Shown: positions 1-13,594 of the stretch, in pieces
Layout of the letters: every line of letters begins with the position of its first letter
Position numbering within the stretch: the first letter of the stretch is position 1
Source of the DNA: Siphlonurus alternatus
Lineage: Eukaryota; Arthropoda; Insecta; Ephemeroptera; Siphlonuridae
Reading direction: 5' to 3'
NCBI GenBank assembly: GCA_949825025.1
Contig: OX463785.1
Coordinates: 21,453,971-21,517,970 of the forward strand
Length of the DNA stretch: 64,000 nt
Made by a program: the position numbers and the translations under genes
The notes under the pieces: generated by a model
Told to the model about the DNA's origin: nothing
The model's input: the letters and a program-made list of their open reading frames with translations, nothing else
Databases searched by the model: none

Positions 1-3000
1 AGTTTTATATTCTTTGGTACCAAGTATGTAAAACACACACGGTATTAATTTATGGATTTATAAAAATAATATATAACATTTCGATTAACGTGATACAATT
101 CTTAAACATGTAATGATCAAAGATATTTAAATTATCATCAATTTTTTTATAAAATGATTTAAAACCACTTTTTTCAAAATAAATTAAAATTACAATTTAT
201 TGAAAATAATATAATCTTGTAATAAAATTTAAATTAAAAAAATGTAAAACTAAAAGATTTCACATAAATTGAATATTATTCACATTGAAATTGCAAGGCT
301 GTATAATTTGTTCGATACTTCACATATGCCTCACAGGTATAATCTGCATACTGATATTGAAAATTAAACTCAATACAGAAGGTAATTTTCACACTCTCAC
401 ACACCTTGTGGTAATTATGTAAAACTAAATTATAAATTTCATACTTTTTTATTGCAGACCTTTCGTGGTTTTATTGAATATTAACAAGATTATTATTTAT
501 TATTCGGTAATAAAAAAGTAATTTAAATTTCATGATGCAATTGAAAACTATATACTTGAATCTTTGAGAATATTGCTGCATGTATTTAAGATAGTAATAA
601 TATTCTATATTACTTATAATATATAGGAAAAGAAAATAGTTAGTAACTTAGTATCATGTGGATAGAGATAATATTTATATGTTACTTTGGAGCCTTTATA
701 AACATTGCACCCTTAAAATTTTGCCTGAAAACGCTATGACGTCATAGACATGTAAATCTGAAATTTTAGAAATTTAAGAACTAGTGATAGGAATATGATC
801 TGAAATGCTTTTATAGTTGTGGAGCATTTTGTTTGTTTTGTTTACAATTCCTTTTATTATAATATCGTTTTGATATCATGTCTATTAGTTAAAATTCCAT
901 TTGGTCGTATGTCCAGGGGTTGCAGGATAGAATTTCGACCATCATTTCAAGTTCCCATGACACAAGTTCATTTCTTCTAGCATGTGTATATTTTTAATTT
1001 AATCGAAATATGAACCCACTTAATTGGGGCACTGCAACAATAAGATTTTGTAATTTACATGGGTTAGCACTAAGCAAATACAATCAAACACTATTATTGA
1101 TATTTGCATAGTTATCAATATTGCAAAGTGGATATTGACGAGAAGTATGCATGACCATGGTATCTAAATTTCAACGAATTCAGTGATACAAATATCTATT
1201 AAACAAATATTTTTACGCTCTAATACATGCATGACATATGGCAGAGTGTTAACGCTGGCATGAAGTAAAAGCTAAATCATATAATGGCTAAATTTTCATG
1301 CATCGAATCTTTCTGCAAATACATATTTGTGGCAATGATTAACAGACCAATTAATTATCAATTTTTATATAACAGTACAATTATATACATCTCATATTTT
1401 TAAATTTTACTAAAAACAATCCAAAAATTAAGAAGGAAAGGTACCCCTCAGCATAATAAGACGTTACATAAATTGAGGCCTTGCTGTTCAAAAATGAACA
1501 TAAGGTCGTTTATCTCTTCAAGAAAGATAAAAAAGTGACCTTTATAAGTTGATTATGCATGTTTGTTTCATGCATGGTGATTACTGTATTCATTACCAAC
1601 GAAATTATTTCACTAATTTAATTATGATTCGTTTTAGGTACTATGAATTGCCATAATTAATTTTTTCCATATTTTTTTTTTTATTTCCAAATAATATTTG
1701 ATACTAACCGACAAGGAATAAATTCTTCTAAATGACTCTAATATTAGCTTGTATACCTTAGCATGGGGATATTAATGAATTAATGTTATAATATATGAAT
1801 TTTGTTAAGTATAATTTGTTTGTGTCTGTAATTTTGGTTTCAACTAAATGGTTTGACATGCTTATATGCAATTGAAAAGACAAAATAACATTAAAAAATT
1901 ATGGATAATGTCACATATTTTATTATTACTTAAATAATTACAATATTAGAAAAATCAGTGACGTCATACGTAAAATCAGTGAAACTAAAGATATCGCCCT
2001 TAAGGAATTATACGTGGGTTTTTAAATGGCCGGCCAAGTCTACAGCGGTAACTGCTTATATGGTAATTGGTCTAAACAGCTGATGAGAATACCCTCAGGC
2101 TATTTCCACATAGGAGGTATTATAAAAGACTACGAGACTTTATTAGCCCAATAACAAGCCTCTTTTCCTCACTTCTTGCCGTCTCTTTTTTTTATTTTTT
2201 AAATTTCAGCGATGAAAATAAATTAAAATAAAAATTTCTACTTTTCTATTTACTGAATTTTATTTAAATTAAGTATGATTGTTTGTCTTATACTTCTCTA
2301 TTTTTGATATGAATTTCAATGTAATGTTACTATTTATAGCTGAGATACGTATTAAAACGTAAGAGCAGAACGGTAATAAAAATGTGTGACTTGCTTCAGG
2401 GTTTGAGAAAGATCACCGCAAAGATCTTATGTTCTAAACAGCGCTTTCTTAGCTGTGATGAATTGATTCTTGGATTGACTTCATGCCTTTTTATTGTACT
2501 AGACTGACCAAAATTTTGTTATAATAAAATGATGGGTTTGTCTTTTATGTTGATATATTGTTTTTATGAATGTCTAATTATTAAGTCTAAATAATTATTG
2601 TCTTTATATAGCATGGTATTTCTTCACAATTAATAAGTGTTATTGTTGAAATATGTATTTTTATGGCATATTTGACTAAAATGCACTGAAATGTGTCAAA
2701 ATTGCCCAAAAATATCAATAATATTATATTTAAAAAATTATATATTTATTTATAGAAAATAAATAGAAATAAATTTTTTATACTAATATGAATTTAATTT
2801 TAAAAAATATTTTATTTTAATATTTAATTAACATTAGCATATTAGTAAACGTTATAATGATATTTAAACTAATTCATCAAATTAATTACAATATTTATAA
2901 AATATAATTTAAATTTTATTAAATATAAAATATGGGTACCAGCTATTTCATTAACCATTTTCTCCAAAAAATATATTGCAGGTTGTTGTTTGATAAACGA

Positions 3001-3754
3001 AATTCAGAATAATCTTGCTTTATTATTTAATAAATTCTAATTTAAAAAGGTAAACTTATTTCAAATATGTGTGACATGGTACACATTGTGCAAATTTATG
3101 AGAAAATCATTCTATTTGTTCATTTTTTTTATTTTTTTTTAACATGCAATGAAACGATTATAGAGAGAGAACAATATTGAAATATGTGTGACAAAAATCG
3201 TGTCAGAAGATCATTAAAACTTAATTTTAATGACATGTATGAAGAGGCACATTTCTATTTTGATGTCAACTATAATAAAGTTTTGGGAGATGAGGGGGGT
3301 TCAATTTTTGAAACGGTTCAAATATTACTGCAAAAACGAATGCCAATGGGCATGTATTACCCTTTTCAAATTATATATAAGAGTGAAATCACTATATAAC
3401 GTTTCATGAGTAATTTATAATATATATGCATGCATTGCAGCTTATAGCATTTCAAAACGCATGCAATTATATTAATTTCTTTTTATAAAATATGCTAAAG
3501 CCTAGTTTATAATTTTTAAAAGGTTAAAATAATACAAATACATTGATTTAATTATCATTATTAGCATGTCATTTCTTTCAAATATAATCTTTCTTGACTG
3601 TTATATATTTACACCCCTCCCCCCTCCCCACCTTTCTCCGGAATCTTCTAACTGTAAAATTCTTTCATAATTTATAATCTTTATTGCATGCTTTTCGATT
3701 GATTACACAGTATATAAGCAGGTCAAATAATTTATACTCAAGACATAACATTGA
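1..3754. other. AT-rich non-coding sequence
   Basis: I see no exon, RNA gene or well-bounded repeat here. The sequence is dominated by A/T runs. Two TGACGTCA octamers occur at 737-744 and 1959-1966, and a TATA-like TATAAAAG lies at 2121-2128 with no reading frame after it. By position this could be hedgehog intron 1 or upstream intergenic DNA; the window does not decide which. Confidence 0.6.
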
Positions 3755-3822
3755 TCGTTGGTTGATTGGTTTGTATTTTGGGGCAATAAACACATTTTGG
3801 TCATGCATGCCCCCTACCAAAC
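3755..3822 (+). repeat. Short dispersed repeat with a GGGGCAAT core
   Basis: A stretch reading roughly TTTTGGGGCAATNNACACATT, then TGGTCATG and GCCCCC, recurs at 14826-14882 on the same strand, at 28431-28484 in reverse complement, and in weaker form at 46641-46682. I could not define its ends. It directly abuts a degraded hAT-like element here. Confidence 0.55.
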
Positions 3823-3975
3823 GTGGATCCAAGGGGCTGCAGCCCTTCCCTCCCCCCCTCGAAATTTTGGTTTAGCATGAACAATATAATTTTTTTTTAA
3901 CATTGGTCTTATGGAGGCACCCCCCCCCCCACCTTCCCCCTGAATTTTTTTTCTAGATCCGATCGTTTACACATA
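3823..3975. mobile_element. Degraded hAT-like non-autonomous element
   Basis: This resembles the better-preserved elements at 13595-14168 and 21671-21830. It has a GTGGATCCA-like left end, a C-rich slot, then GAAATTTTG, then AACATTGGTCTTATGGAGGC, a second C-rich run and GATCC near the right end. I could not confirm an 8-bp target duplication, so the boundaries are approximate. Confidence 0.55.
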
Positions 3976-4839
3976 AGCAGATAAACAACATGGATCAATA
4001 CAACAAATTTATATGCATATTTCTGAATATTTCATATATCCTGCCACCAGAAATCAAGCCATAATACAGCAAGTTTGGTGTTGATGTTTTTTTTTTCTAT
4101 ATGCATTTTATCTTTAATTCCATTTAAAATGTGATAAAAATCAAAGGGTAAAATACTATAATATAAATTAATAATATTAAAAGCAAAAAAAAAATCAATT
4201 TTCCTAGTTACAGCGGAATCATTGATGAACCTCACATGAAAGGTGGGCCGGTTTGCGTGTGTTCCATCCACAGGTTACTATCCTGGAAGGTGCTTATAAT
4301 AACTACGATCATGCAACCTGCGAGCGTCGGTCGCGGCATTTTACAAACAACAAACTACTATGAATATTACCATCTAGTTAACTATTATTATATATATCAT
4401 AGACATGCAAGCTTCAAAGGAAATGATAAACATGATTTATTTTATTATTAAACTGTCAATTTTGTTTATACTAAAATTTTTAAATATTTTTTGACTAAAA
4501 ACTATCATTGACTTCTATTGCGTGTCTTTTGTTAATTTAGTTATATATTTAATTAACTTATGTTTTGATGTAACTTAAATAACAATATATTTATCTATAA
4601 TAGATATTACTAATCTTTTATGTACTTTAATATGTGTTAACCATTTATCAGTTGTTTGTATTTTGTAAAACAAAATGTCAAAACAAGCAATTGATTTGCT
4701 GCAGCAATATTAATTTTATGCTTTTGGGTGTTATTCATTTCATAATAGGAATATAGGAGTACGTAATAATGTAAAAATAAATTGATGAAATATGATTATT
4801 GATCTATTTTATATTATTTTCATTCAGAAATTAACTGCT

Positions 4840-5175
4840 TTAACGATTAATCTCAGTTACTTTGGGGTCAAAGAATATTTCCCTACAAACGAATCGAATG
4901 AAATAAATTTTAAAAAATCGAGAATGTTCTAAAACTTAATCGCTTATGGTTTGAGAAAATTCAGTCAGGGAGTTTTCTTACAACAGCTCCATTTCCGGTT
5001 TTCGTCCATAAGGTCAATGTTAAACTTCTACTTCAGTTTTCACAAAACTGATAAGACAGATTTGCTTCAAAATTTGTATATCACCTATTGATGGTGAGTT
5101 CTAAGTCCCCTGCAAGTTTTGTTGCATTCAGGCGGTACGATTGCGAGATATCAACCTACTGAGATTCATCCTTAA
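4840..5175. mobile_element. TTAA-flanked inverted-repeat element, copy 1
   Basis: The element is 336 bp including its flanking TTAA tetranucleotides. Its terminal inverted repeats read about SGATKAATCTCAG. A second copy at 35224-35559 has exactly the same length and long stretches of near identity, for example AAACTTAATCGCTTATGG and CAACAGCTCCATTTCC. No transposase is present. TTAA ends are typical of the piggyBac superfamily, but here TTAA could be part of the repeat, so the assignment is open. Confidence 0.75.
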
Positions 5176-5959
5176 ATAATATTAAATAAACAGTACCTAC
5201 ATTCAGGTACTCTTTATTTGTAAATTTTTACCATGCATTCATGCTGTGCTAACGAATATAAAAAGGCCACTTTGTATACACATTTCTTCACAGTTTGTTA
5301 ATTTTTTTTATTTTAATAAAATTAAAATGTTTTTTTTATATTTTTAATTATTTTTTTAAAATATTAAACAAGTGGCATATCATTTATTGAAAAAATTTGT
5401 TAAATTAGTTGATGATCAATAATTAATATAAAACAACTGAATTTTATAAATGTAATAAAACATTGCAATTTTATTATAGGGTGAAAATCGTATGTGGTTT
5501 CATCAAAGTTCCTGTCATTAGAAACTTTATACGAAATAAAATATAAAAAAACATTGCTATTAATACTTATACTGTAATAACAACACTAATTCATTAAATA
5601 TAACAAATCAATCTATTATATTACTATTATAATTGGATCAAATAAACATTTTACATTGCATGTGCAAAATATTAAGAATTTTATAATTTTCATCGTTGCA
5701 TAATATTAAACCAACAATCCTCCATGTCATATATTAAAAATATAGCATTAAATTTACATTAATAAAATCCCTCACAAGCTAGGGTGCTATAAATGATATG
5801 GATATGACAGCAAGGCTGCATACAATAACAATACAAGCAGCAGTAGACATATCATATGTCAAGTAGCAACATGCAAAGAACAAGTCAAAGAAATTAAATC
5901 TCTTAGCATGCTCGCCCGCTGTGTCGCCGTATCACAAGCGAGGTCAACAGAAAGCTGAC
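5176..5959. other. AT-rich non-coding gap
   Basis: I see no exon or repeat boundary that I can support in this interval. Confidence 0.5.
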
Positions 5960-6150
5960 ATAAATGTATTTTTTTTTTTTTTTAATCTGGTGCACTTCGA
6001 TATGGCGAGGTCTTCAGTTCGAATACCACTAGCTCTATATATCATAAAAGATATATAGCCATTTCTAAAGTGAGCTAAGATGAAAATTCAGTATTGGGAC
6101 TGGGTGTTTTCAATTTTCTTTCTTCCACCCACTTCAAATGGTAAAATTAT
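5960..6150 (+). mobile_element. Probable tRNA-headed SINE
   Basis: The head contains a sequence close to a pol III B box (CAGTTCGAATACC at about 6015-6027) preceded by TGGTGCACTTCGATATGG, which could hold the A box. Further on come the phrases ATTGGGACTGGGTGTTTTC and a pyrimidine-rich tail. A head of this kind followed by an unrelated body is the usual layout of tRNA-derived SINEs. It is not a functional tRNA, because no cloverleaf closes. Confidence 0.5.
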
Positions 6151-7189
6151 ACTAGCAATATTAAATGCACTTTTCTTAACTCCCTATATCGTCCCTCGTT
6201 CGTATTAATGAGCTATCTGCTATTTCAGGTGAACGCAATTATAAGCTGTAAATAGGTTTAACATAAAATTCATCTGAAAAATAACATATGGCTCATTATT
6301 TATTGCAACGAGATCATGGTATAGGCAGATAGCTTATTATTCATATTGCTATATCTAGAGGACCCTAACAAATTTAATTTGACAATCCATTGTATAAGAC
6401 AAAGATAACTTTGAAATTTGCAAGATGATATAAAATATTTCCAAATTTTTTTGAAATAAAATAGTAAAATTCACTAAAATTTTACTATTTTTCATAAAAT
6501 TTGATCAGTAGAAGAATCTTGAAAGTATTGTGTAAAATAATTTTTTGTAGTGAAGCTAAAAATGAAATACAATGAAATATTTTAATTTTTCAGGAATAAT
6601 TAAATTTTAAAAATCGATCGCATTCCTTTTAAATTTACTATTAACTAAAATTAACAAAACACAAAGAAACCATTCCATTAATTGCATGGAAACGATTCTT
6701 AAAAATAATTTTTAGAATCAGTAGACCATTAAATTTAACATTTAAACTGAATATAAAATATTAAAAATGGAAATTACATTTATTACTGCAGCTATCATAT
6801 AATTAAAGATAACAAGCCAAACAATTGCTTCATTTTAAAGGCATTTACAACTACGTCGTGAGCTGTGTCGAATCTCAACAATGACAATCTTTTCCATTGT
6901 TGAGAGGGCCACGCGACAACACCGCATCTTATTCGCTATATCATCTCATTATTCATTATGTAAGCTCACTTAACCGGCTTCGTTTATATACAGTAGGTAG
7001 CAAACTGCAGGTGCTTATAATATGCCTCATTATACTAAATATGGTTATATAACTTTTAAATAGTAATATACATAATATATTTTATAATTTTTTAATTTAA
7101 TATTTATTCATTAAAACAATAATTAATTTTTTATTGTTCTTTTGTATAAACTTAATGAATTGAATTGAATTGAGAAATTCAATGATATG
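6151..7189. other. AT-rich non-coding gap
   Basis: A short hairpin built on CTCAACAATG and CATTGTTGAG lies at about 6875-6905. I see no genes or other supported features. Confidence 0.5.
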
Positions 7190-7705
7190 AAAAATTTATA
7201 GCCTAGAGTACATGATCATAATACTAGGACTCTTTTAAATGAACCTGCAGCTACAACTCCAAGAAGTAATAATAGATTTGGAGAAAGAACATGGAATTTT
7301 GTGCTACCAAAAATTTGGAACGAAATACCGATAAATATTAGATCAATTGACCAAAAAATGTTATTGAAAAAAGTGCTGAGAAAGCATATATTAAATAATT
7401 TGCGTTAATGTGAGCTGTAATACCATTCTATTAATTGTATTCGTGCTTCTGTTTAAGTTGAAGGGTTTAAATTTGTTCGTGCTTATTTTTGTTTGTTTTT
7501 GTTTTTATCTTTTGTTAATGTTATTAATGTATTGTTTTGTATTGTTATTTTTAATAAATATAGGTAATTTTGTTTAAGCTTACTATACGTGTTGAATAAT
7601 TGTATGTAACTCAGTTCCAACCGATAGGGCTTCATTTAGGGCCTTGGTTGGACTGTATTTGTACAAAATTTAATAATAAAAAACTTTAAAACTTTAAAAA
7701 ATTAT
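7190..7705 (+). mobile_element. 3' end of a 5'-truncated non-LTR retrotransposon (LINE)
   Basis: The segment starts with the C-terminal coding tail of a LINE reverse transcriptase (7202-7408). An AT-rich 3' untranslated region follows with a GGGCTTCATTTAGGGCC hairpin-like stretch. It ends in tandem AAAACTTT repeats near 7680-7700. Truncation from the 5' side and a simple-repeat 3' end are expected of target-primed insertion. The 5' boundary is uncertain. Confidence 0.7.
7202..7408 (+). pseudogene. LINE ORF2 C-terminal fragment
   Basis: An open stretch of 68 codons plus TAA, preceded directly by TAG. The translation carries the conserved tail seen after the reverse transcriptase domain of many LINEs: a P-R-V-H-x-H-N-T-R start, then R-F-G-E-R-T-W-N-F, then the hallmark KIWNEIPINIR followed by a short basic amphipathic end. 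The upstream endonuclease and reverse transcriptase domains are missing, so it cannot move by itself. The LINE clade cannot be told from this piece. Confidence 0.72.
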
Positions 7706-10700
7706 ATAATTGTATTCGTTGTTATTTTTTTTTCAGAAAAATTAATAAATACAAGAAATTGTAACTTGATATAATAGATTTTATTTTCAATAGTCCCACA
7801 TTCATGGGCGCATCTTAGGTCATTATTATTACAGTATTATAACCAGAACTTCTTTATATCTAAATAGAGTTAAAATATTTAAATTGATAATAATAAATAG
7901 TTCAATATAATTGAAAATGTAATTGAATTATACATGAATGATAAAAAGTTAAAGTAATTTAAAACAAAAATTTTCAAATAAAATCAGCTATCAATTAACT
8001 TTTAGTTATAATATAATACATTTAGTATGTCATATTATGTATTTCAATAATATTCATAAATTAAAATTCATAATATGATAGTCAAATTGCATTATTTAAT
8101 TTCAATGAAACTCCCTCTCAATGCAAGCAAAAGCTAGAATGCATTTTTTCAAACCGCGCGTTCAAACCAACAAGATATAAACTGTCGGCATCTGAGAAGG
8201 TAAGAAAAGGTAAAATTACAGCAGCCATTTTGATATCTAACCGCCTCAGACATCAACAAAAAATTTATAAGGAGAGTGAAGAAATATTTCTTTGACTATC
8301 TTTATTCTTTTCATCATATAAGAAATATCATTGTAAAAATGCATTAAAAAAATAAAATTTCATATCTAAAAAGTTAAAATGTAATTATGTATTTAGGTTT
8401 TCTTTTGAATTGAACTGCATACTTTTTTTATTCTTTATATTGAACAACCTTGAGTAATTTTATTCAGTTAAAAAAATCATGCAAGTATTATGTATACCTT
8501 TTTTTATACTGAATATAATGTACTCAGCACTGCATTATATTTAAGTTATACAAACAAGTTGAACGCCAGATATAATAATAATAAATAAAAAAAAAGTAAC
8601 CCTCCAAAAGTCAATTGTTATAAAAAAAATAATAACATTAAGCTCCGCCTCACGATTATGGCGCTGTAGTCGGAGGTCATACAAATTTCATGATCGGTAA
8701 AATGGGATATTGTTATAGAACCTGATAAAATTTTACTTAACAAAATTATAATAATTTTTAACTTACATTTCAATGATATAAGTTGAATTTCGTATAGAGA
8801 CTTTTTAGATTTTCATAATTTTATTGTTTATATTATAATGTCGCATATATTTTAAATGCAAAACCTTTAATTAATTTGACCTTCTTCAAACATAAGAAAA
8901 TAATTTTAACATGAATTTCATTTTATAATACCAGTTAAAATAATAAAACAAATGAAAATATTTAATTTAAATTTTTATTGATTTTATTTTAATTAATTTA
9001 AAATGTGAATTATTTAATTAATTAAAAATACAAAATATATTAACTAACACTTGATTTATTAATTAACACATAATTTATTAAAAAATTATTATAATAGTAT
9101 GCGAATGTGCTAAATTTGTAAAAAAAAAATATAAATATGTAATAAATTTGCTTAAAATTTGGCTGAGGCTATAAACTGTAATAATTTGGTGATGAGTTAT
9201 GTATTTTCGAGTTAAAATAGAATCGTTCACTCGAAGAATATAATATATACTTCAATTGAAAAAATAGTTCTATATTACTTATATCTCAATACAAAAGTGT
9301 CAGTCCCCAATCCCTTTTACAAAGGATCAACCAGAAAAGTTTAATTATATTTGATTTGCCATTATTTGACAATTTTTTTTCACTTCAATATTTTGGCTCT
9401 TACTTTATCTTCCAATGTAATTTTATTTTCGTGTCAACATCCCGCTATCACCGGAAGTAGTGAGATATGGGAGATCAGTCAATGCTCTCGTTGAGTCGAT
9501 ATCAGCCCAGGTGATACTGTTTGCACACTTCGCAGACCGCCGTTACAGCACGTAACACTTCGGACAAAGCATTGCATCTATAGTTATGTAATGTTAAATT
9601 TAATGTATCAGTTATACTTGAAATAATTATTCTAACTAAATTTGGTTATAAAATATAAACAATGCAAGCAAGCAAAGGAATTATTTTAATTCTAAACAAT
9701 TTCAAGTTATTTCAACATGTAAAAATAATTGTTTAAGGACAAATTTTTAATTATAATATTATATTAATTCATTAGTGTTTCTTACAGAATATTATTCTCG
9801 TCGTTTCAAATAGAAGAAGTCTATAATGCAAAAATTTTTATGTAAATTTCAGTTATACAACTATAATTACAGTTTATAAGTGTATAGTAATATTTTTATA
9901 GTTTCTAATATTTATATCGGAGAGTGTCAGTGTGTTCTATGAATTTCCCACGGAAACGTGATACCTTTGCACTAATTTGTCTCCAGTTTCCATAATTATG
10001 TCAGCTTTTAACGGGACTGTCACAAGTGTGTCCTTGACTCGTCAATGTCTTTTAAATAGACTGACTTGAGACAGTTATATGTAAACATCAAGCCGACACT
10101 TTCATTAACTTCTTTGGTCCCGTCTATACCAGATACTTAAAATACATACTTAATAATTTCCTTTGTAATATTTTATGCATCATTGTAAGGACCATAAATA
10201 ATTGATTCATAAACAAATTTAAATATTTTGTTTTTTTAAATTAAATAAGAAACAAAAATAAAACAATATATAATGTGATATAAATTATAATCATATATTG
10301 AAGGCTATTAAATATATGAAAATTAGTCACATATTCACAAAAATTAAAAGACTTTTTTTACGTCCTGATTAAGTTTCAATTTTCAGTACCAAAATTGGGG
10401 GACAATTCAAGCAATTATAAATCAAATATCATACAGTGCTAAACATGAATGTGTACCCACAGCATGAAGTAAATGCATTGCTATGTGTGTATACTGTAGA
10501 GTTTTATATCATCTGTGTACTTAAGATGATTTTACTGTTTTTTTCTTAAGAATCAGAGCCTAAATCCTAATTATGAAGTAATTTGCCTCATTTTAAAATA
10601 AATGTAAAATGAAATATTTTCCCTAATTTAATTAAGAGACTAACAGAAACTTCTGAAAATTTCATTGAGGAAAAAAAAAATAAACTAGTTAAGTCCTGTA

Positions 10701-11506
10701 CTTAATTACAATGTATAGACAGGGCACAGAGGCGGAGTCAGCTTAATTTGCGTGTGTCTGACTGTGGCGTGGATTCCTGGAACTTTGATATTTCTCACGT
10801 ATCCCAAAAGTCGCTAATGAAATAGAGACAAATCCTTCATTTTATTATGATTTAATATTTCCCAAACACGCTTTAAATTCATCACATGAGTTTTATTACC
10901 ATACAGTCTAGACGACTGTAATAAGTTATCTCTCTCTTCAAATAATCCTGTCAAATAAAAATCATTTTAAATGAATTGTTTTTTTATTTATTACCTGGGC
11001 GTCAAAACTTGATAGCCACTGTTTCTGTGAGAACAATTCATTCTAAATTTGACCTATATTAAAAATATACATTTTCTTTCTTTACAAATTCGGAGATGTT
11101 CTATTAAGCCTTCTTAATTCAAAATTATGTTAACTGCTTTGCAAAACATAATGACAAACAATGGACCGTACGAGCATTCAGAAATGTGGATAAATCTAAT
11201 ATACTGTATTATATCTGATAAAATTTAAATGTTTTACAATCTTACCCTTCAATAATTGAATTAATTGCAGACATAAATAATAATGTCTCAAATAAATATA
11301 ATTTTTATAGTCTAGTACAGTGGTAATTCTATTATTATATTATTTGCACTGAAAATGATAATTAAATCTTTACAAGAATGGTTCAAATTCTTATCTTATC
11401 TTCACTCTAATACGCGTATACGTTTAGAATATTTATTTCACGCTTGACAATACTAATTTTTATGCATTGAATTTGCTTTAATTCACTTCAGAAGTAATTG
11501 AACATA
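7706..11506. other. AT-rich non-coding gap
   Basis: No exon or clear mobile element was found in this 3.8 kb. A few less AT-rich patches (about 8640-8690, 9430-9560 and 10720-10800) were read in all frames for the missing N-terminal hedgehog exon and did not match it. Confidence 0.5.
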
Positions 11507-11841
11507 ATGGACAACATACATGAAAATTTTTTATTGCAGAAATGAATAGAGGGTACCAAATTATGCTACTCTGAATATTTTCAGATTTTTTTGAAACCCA
11601 GAACTATTTTTAAATAATTATTGAAAGTGCAGCCACGCCCCCTGGAGGCGTCAATAGGCGTCCAGTCTCTATCCTTTTTATTAAGAATTCAGAGGTGCCA
11701 ACTGAAATCACAGGACTTTCAATAATTATTTAAAAATAGTTCCGGGTCTCAAAAAAATCTGAAAAAATTAAGAGTAGCATAATTTGGTGCCCTCTATTCA
11801 TTTCTAGCAATTAAATTTTTTCATGCATGTATGTTGTCCAT
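11507..11841. mobile_element. Foldback MITE with GACCxGGAACTA core, copy 1
   Basis: A nearly complete palindrome of about 335 bp. It runs from ATGGACAACATACATG to its mirror CATGTATGTTGTCCAT. Inside, TTGCAGAAATGAATAGAGGG and a TTTTTAAATAATTATTGAAAG arm pair with their reverse complements around a G/C-richer centre. It encodes no protein. Relatives lie at 37100-37428, 42095-42420, 54717-55038 and 63642-63959. Confidence 0.8.
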
Positions 11842-12808
11842 TTTGCAATTATACACATTTTATAAATATAAATGTTATGAAAATTAATTTAAGATCATTT
11901 TCTATTAAAAAAATATAACTAGAAATGAATTCATTAATTAATAAATGATCAAGAATTTATTATATATATATCATTATAAATAAAACCTACACAAAATTTT
12001 AAAAAATTTCTTACACAAAAATATGAAATTTCTAGTTCTTTTCAGCTGCCACATATTTTACACTAAAAGACCTCCCGCCGTATCTATTTGGTACTTGTTG
12101 GTTTGACAGACATGCGGTGTATACAGATACAACAATGGTCGGCAAGTATCTCATTGTTATCTCTATGTCACGAGAAAGCTGCAACATCACAGAAACACCG
12201 CTGACTTTACAAAAGTTAAACTTCAAAACATCTAAGGGGGTTCTTTGGTGGGTGGTATGTTTGCAAAAAGAGGAAGATTTTCTATGTTCGTTCAAATAAA
12301 CACTTTGTTGGTATAATATTTAATTTGTTAACTAGCTTTACCAACCAAAAAAATGTTCTTTTTATATATAATAAGACTGTTGATTTGTTGTGACGAAGGA
12401 AATTTTTGTTGATTTTAATCTTATTTCAAAAATATATTCTTAAAAAAATTATAATAAAAAAGATTTAAAACTACACCACCTATATATAATATAAGCTTCT
12501 TTTTAAGATAAAATGTTAAACCTATAACAGGTACAAACTTGTTTCTTTAAGCCATAAGTGCTTACTTGAGTTTTTAAAGCTTATACAATCGAATCTGATC
12601 TTATTTTTTTGTCTGTAGTTAAGGATTTAAATACAAAAATATGGTAGGAATTTTTTAGCGATTATAAAAAATGGTAACATGTTAAAATATAGAATAAGAT
12701 GTTTATCATTATGCGGTGTTTGGGAATAGGCATATTGACAATATAAAATCAACAGTAATTTATGCACTCTAGCTTTAATAATGTTCTATTAAATATACAG
12801 TAGATAAT
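11842..12808. other. AT-rich non-coding gap
   Basis: Overlapping short open stretches on both strands at 12032-12299 have no family features and look accidental. Nothing else can be supported. Confidence 0.5.
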
Positions 12809-12944
12809 AGGTCTGTTCGTAAATGCACAATCAGAAAGAATCGATTCGATTTTTTGTGATGAAACTTCTGTACATGGAACACAAGGTTCATCACAAATAA
12901 TTAATTCTCTCTGATTGTGTATATAGCTATTTGTGAACAGACCT
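12809..12944. mobile_element. Foldback element with AGGTCTGTTCGTAAA ends
   Basis: A 136-bp imperfect palindrome. The ends are AGGTCTGTTCGTAAAT and ATTTGTGAACAGACCT. The inner arms carry CACAATCAGA with TCTGATTGTG, and TGTGATGAA with TTCATCACA. The ends nearly match those of a second foldback at 61568-61689, whose interior is different. Confidence 0.7.
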
Positions 12945-13594
12945 CACATATATAAAGGTTCTAAACAATCATTTGTGTGAATTTTTTAAAATTTTAACTT
13001 GGAAATGTGGAACTTTAAATTTTTATTTTTGTATTAATTTGACAGTTTTTGTTTTCTGATGTATTTAGGCAAGTAAATTTCTATTTTAATTTTGTTAAAT
13101 ATGCGAACAACATATTTCATCAGAGTGCAATTAACACGGCGTATTTGCATTGAAATCTATGATTTTTTTTAAAAAAAAGTACCATTTCGTTCACTTGTTG
13201 CTGCTTGTTAGTACTTGGATCTTTTATTAATTATCATAATGTCATTTACATTAACTTTATCCTCGCATTAAGTACAATGATGTAACTTGACAAGCTACAG
13301 GTGAATTTATTATGATTGTCTCTCTCTATTAAAAAATATCACAACACTGTTGTATTCTATATATTTTCAAACCATATATCATACACCACGAGACACCACG
13401 AGACATATATATTGCTCTGTTCGAAAGCGTCAACACTCAGTCTATGAAGGTGTGGTGAACCAAAACTCTTTTGATATTGATAGCAGGGAACAGATTATGT
13501 TATTCCCTGTTGATAGACTGGGTGCTCTTCTTACCTCACCCGAAATCACAAATCTGCATCTCTCTATTGTAGCTGCAGCTCTAGCAAGTGAGGC

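Noticed and set aside
2121..2128. TATAAAAG as a hedgehog promoter
   Set aside because: TATA-like words are common in such AT-rich DNA, and no coding exon or leader features follow.
3184..3399. 71-codon plus-strand open frame
   Set aside because: It reads as ordinary amino acid mix with no family motif, no splice sites in phase and AT-rich surroundings. I cannot support it as a gene.
11507..11841. Spaced inverted repeats as a CRISPR array or group of tRNAs
   Set aside because: The repeats are one palindrome rather than a periodic array, and no cloverleaf can be drawn. They belong to a foldback transposon family.
12032..12299. Overlapping open frames on both strands
   Set aside because: They are mutual shadows with no motifs, no splice context and no similarity I recognise.
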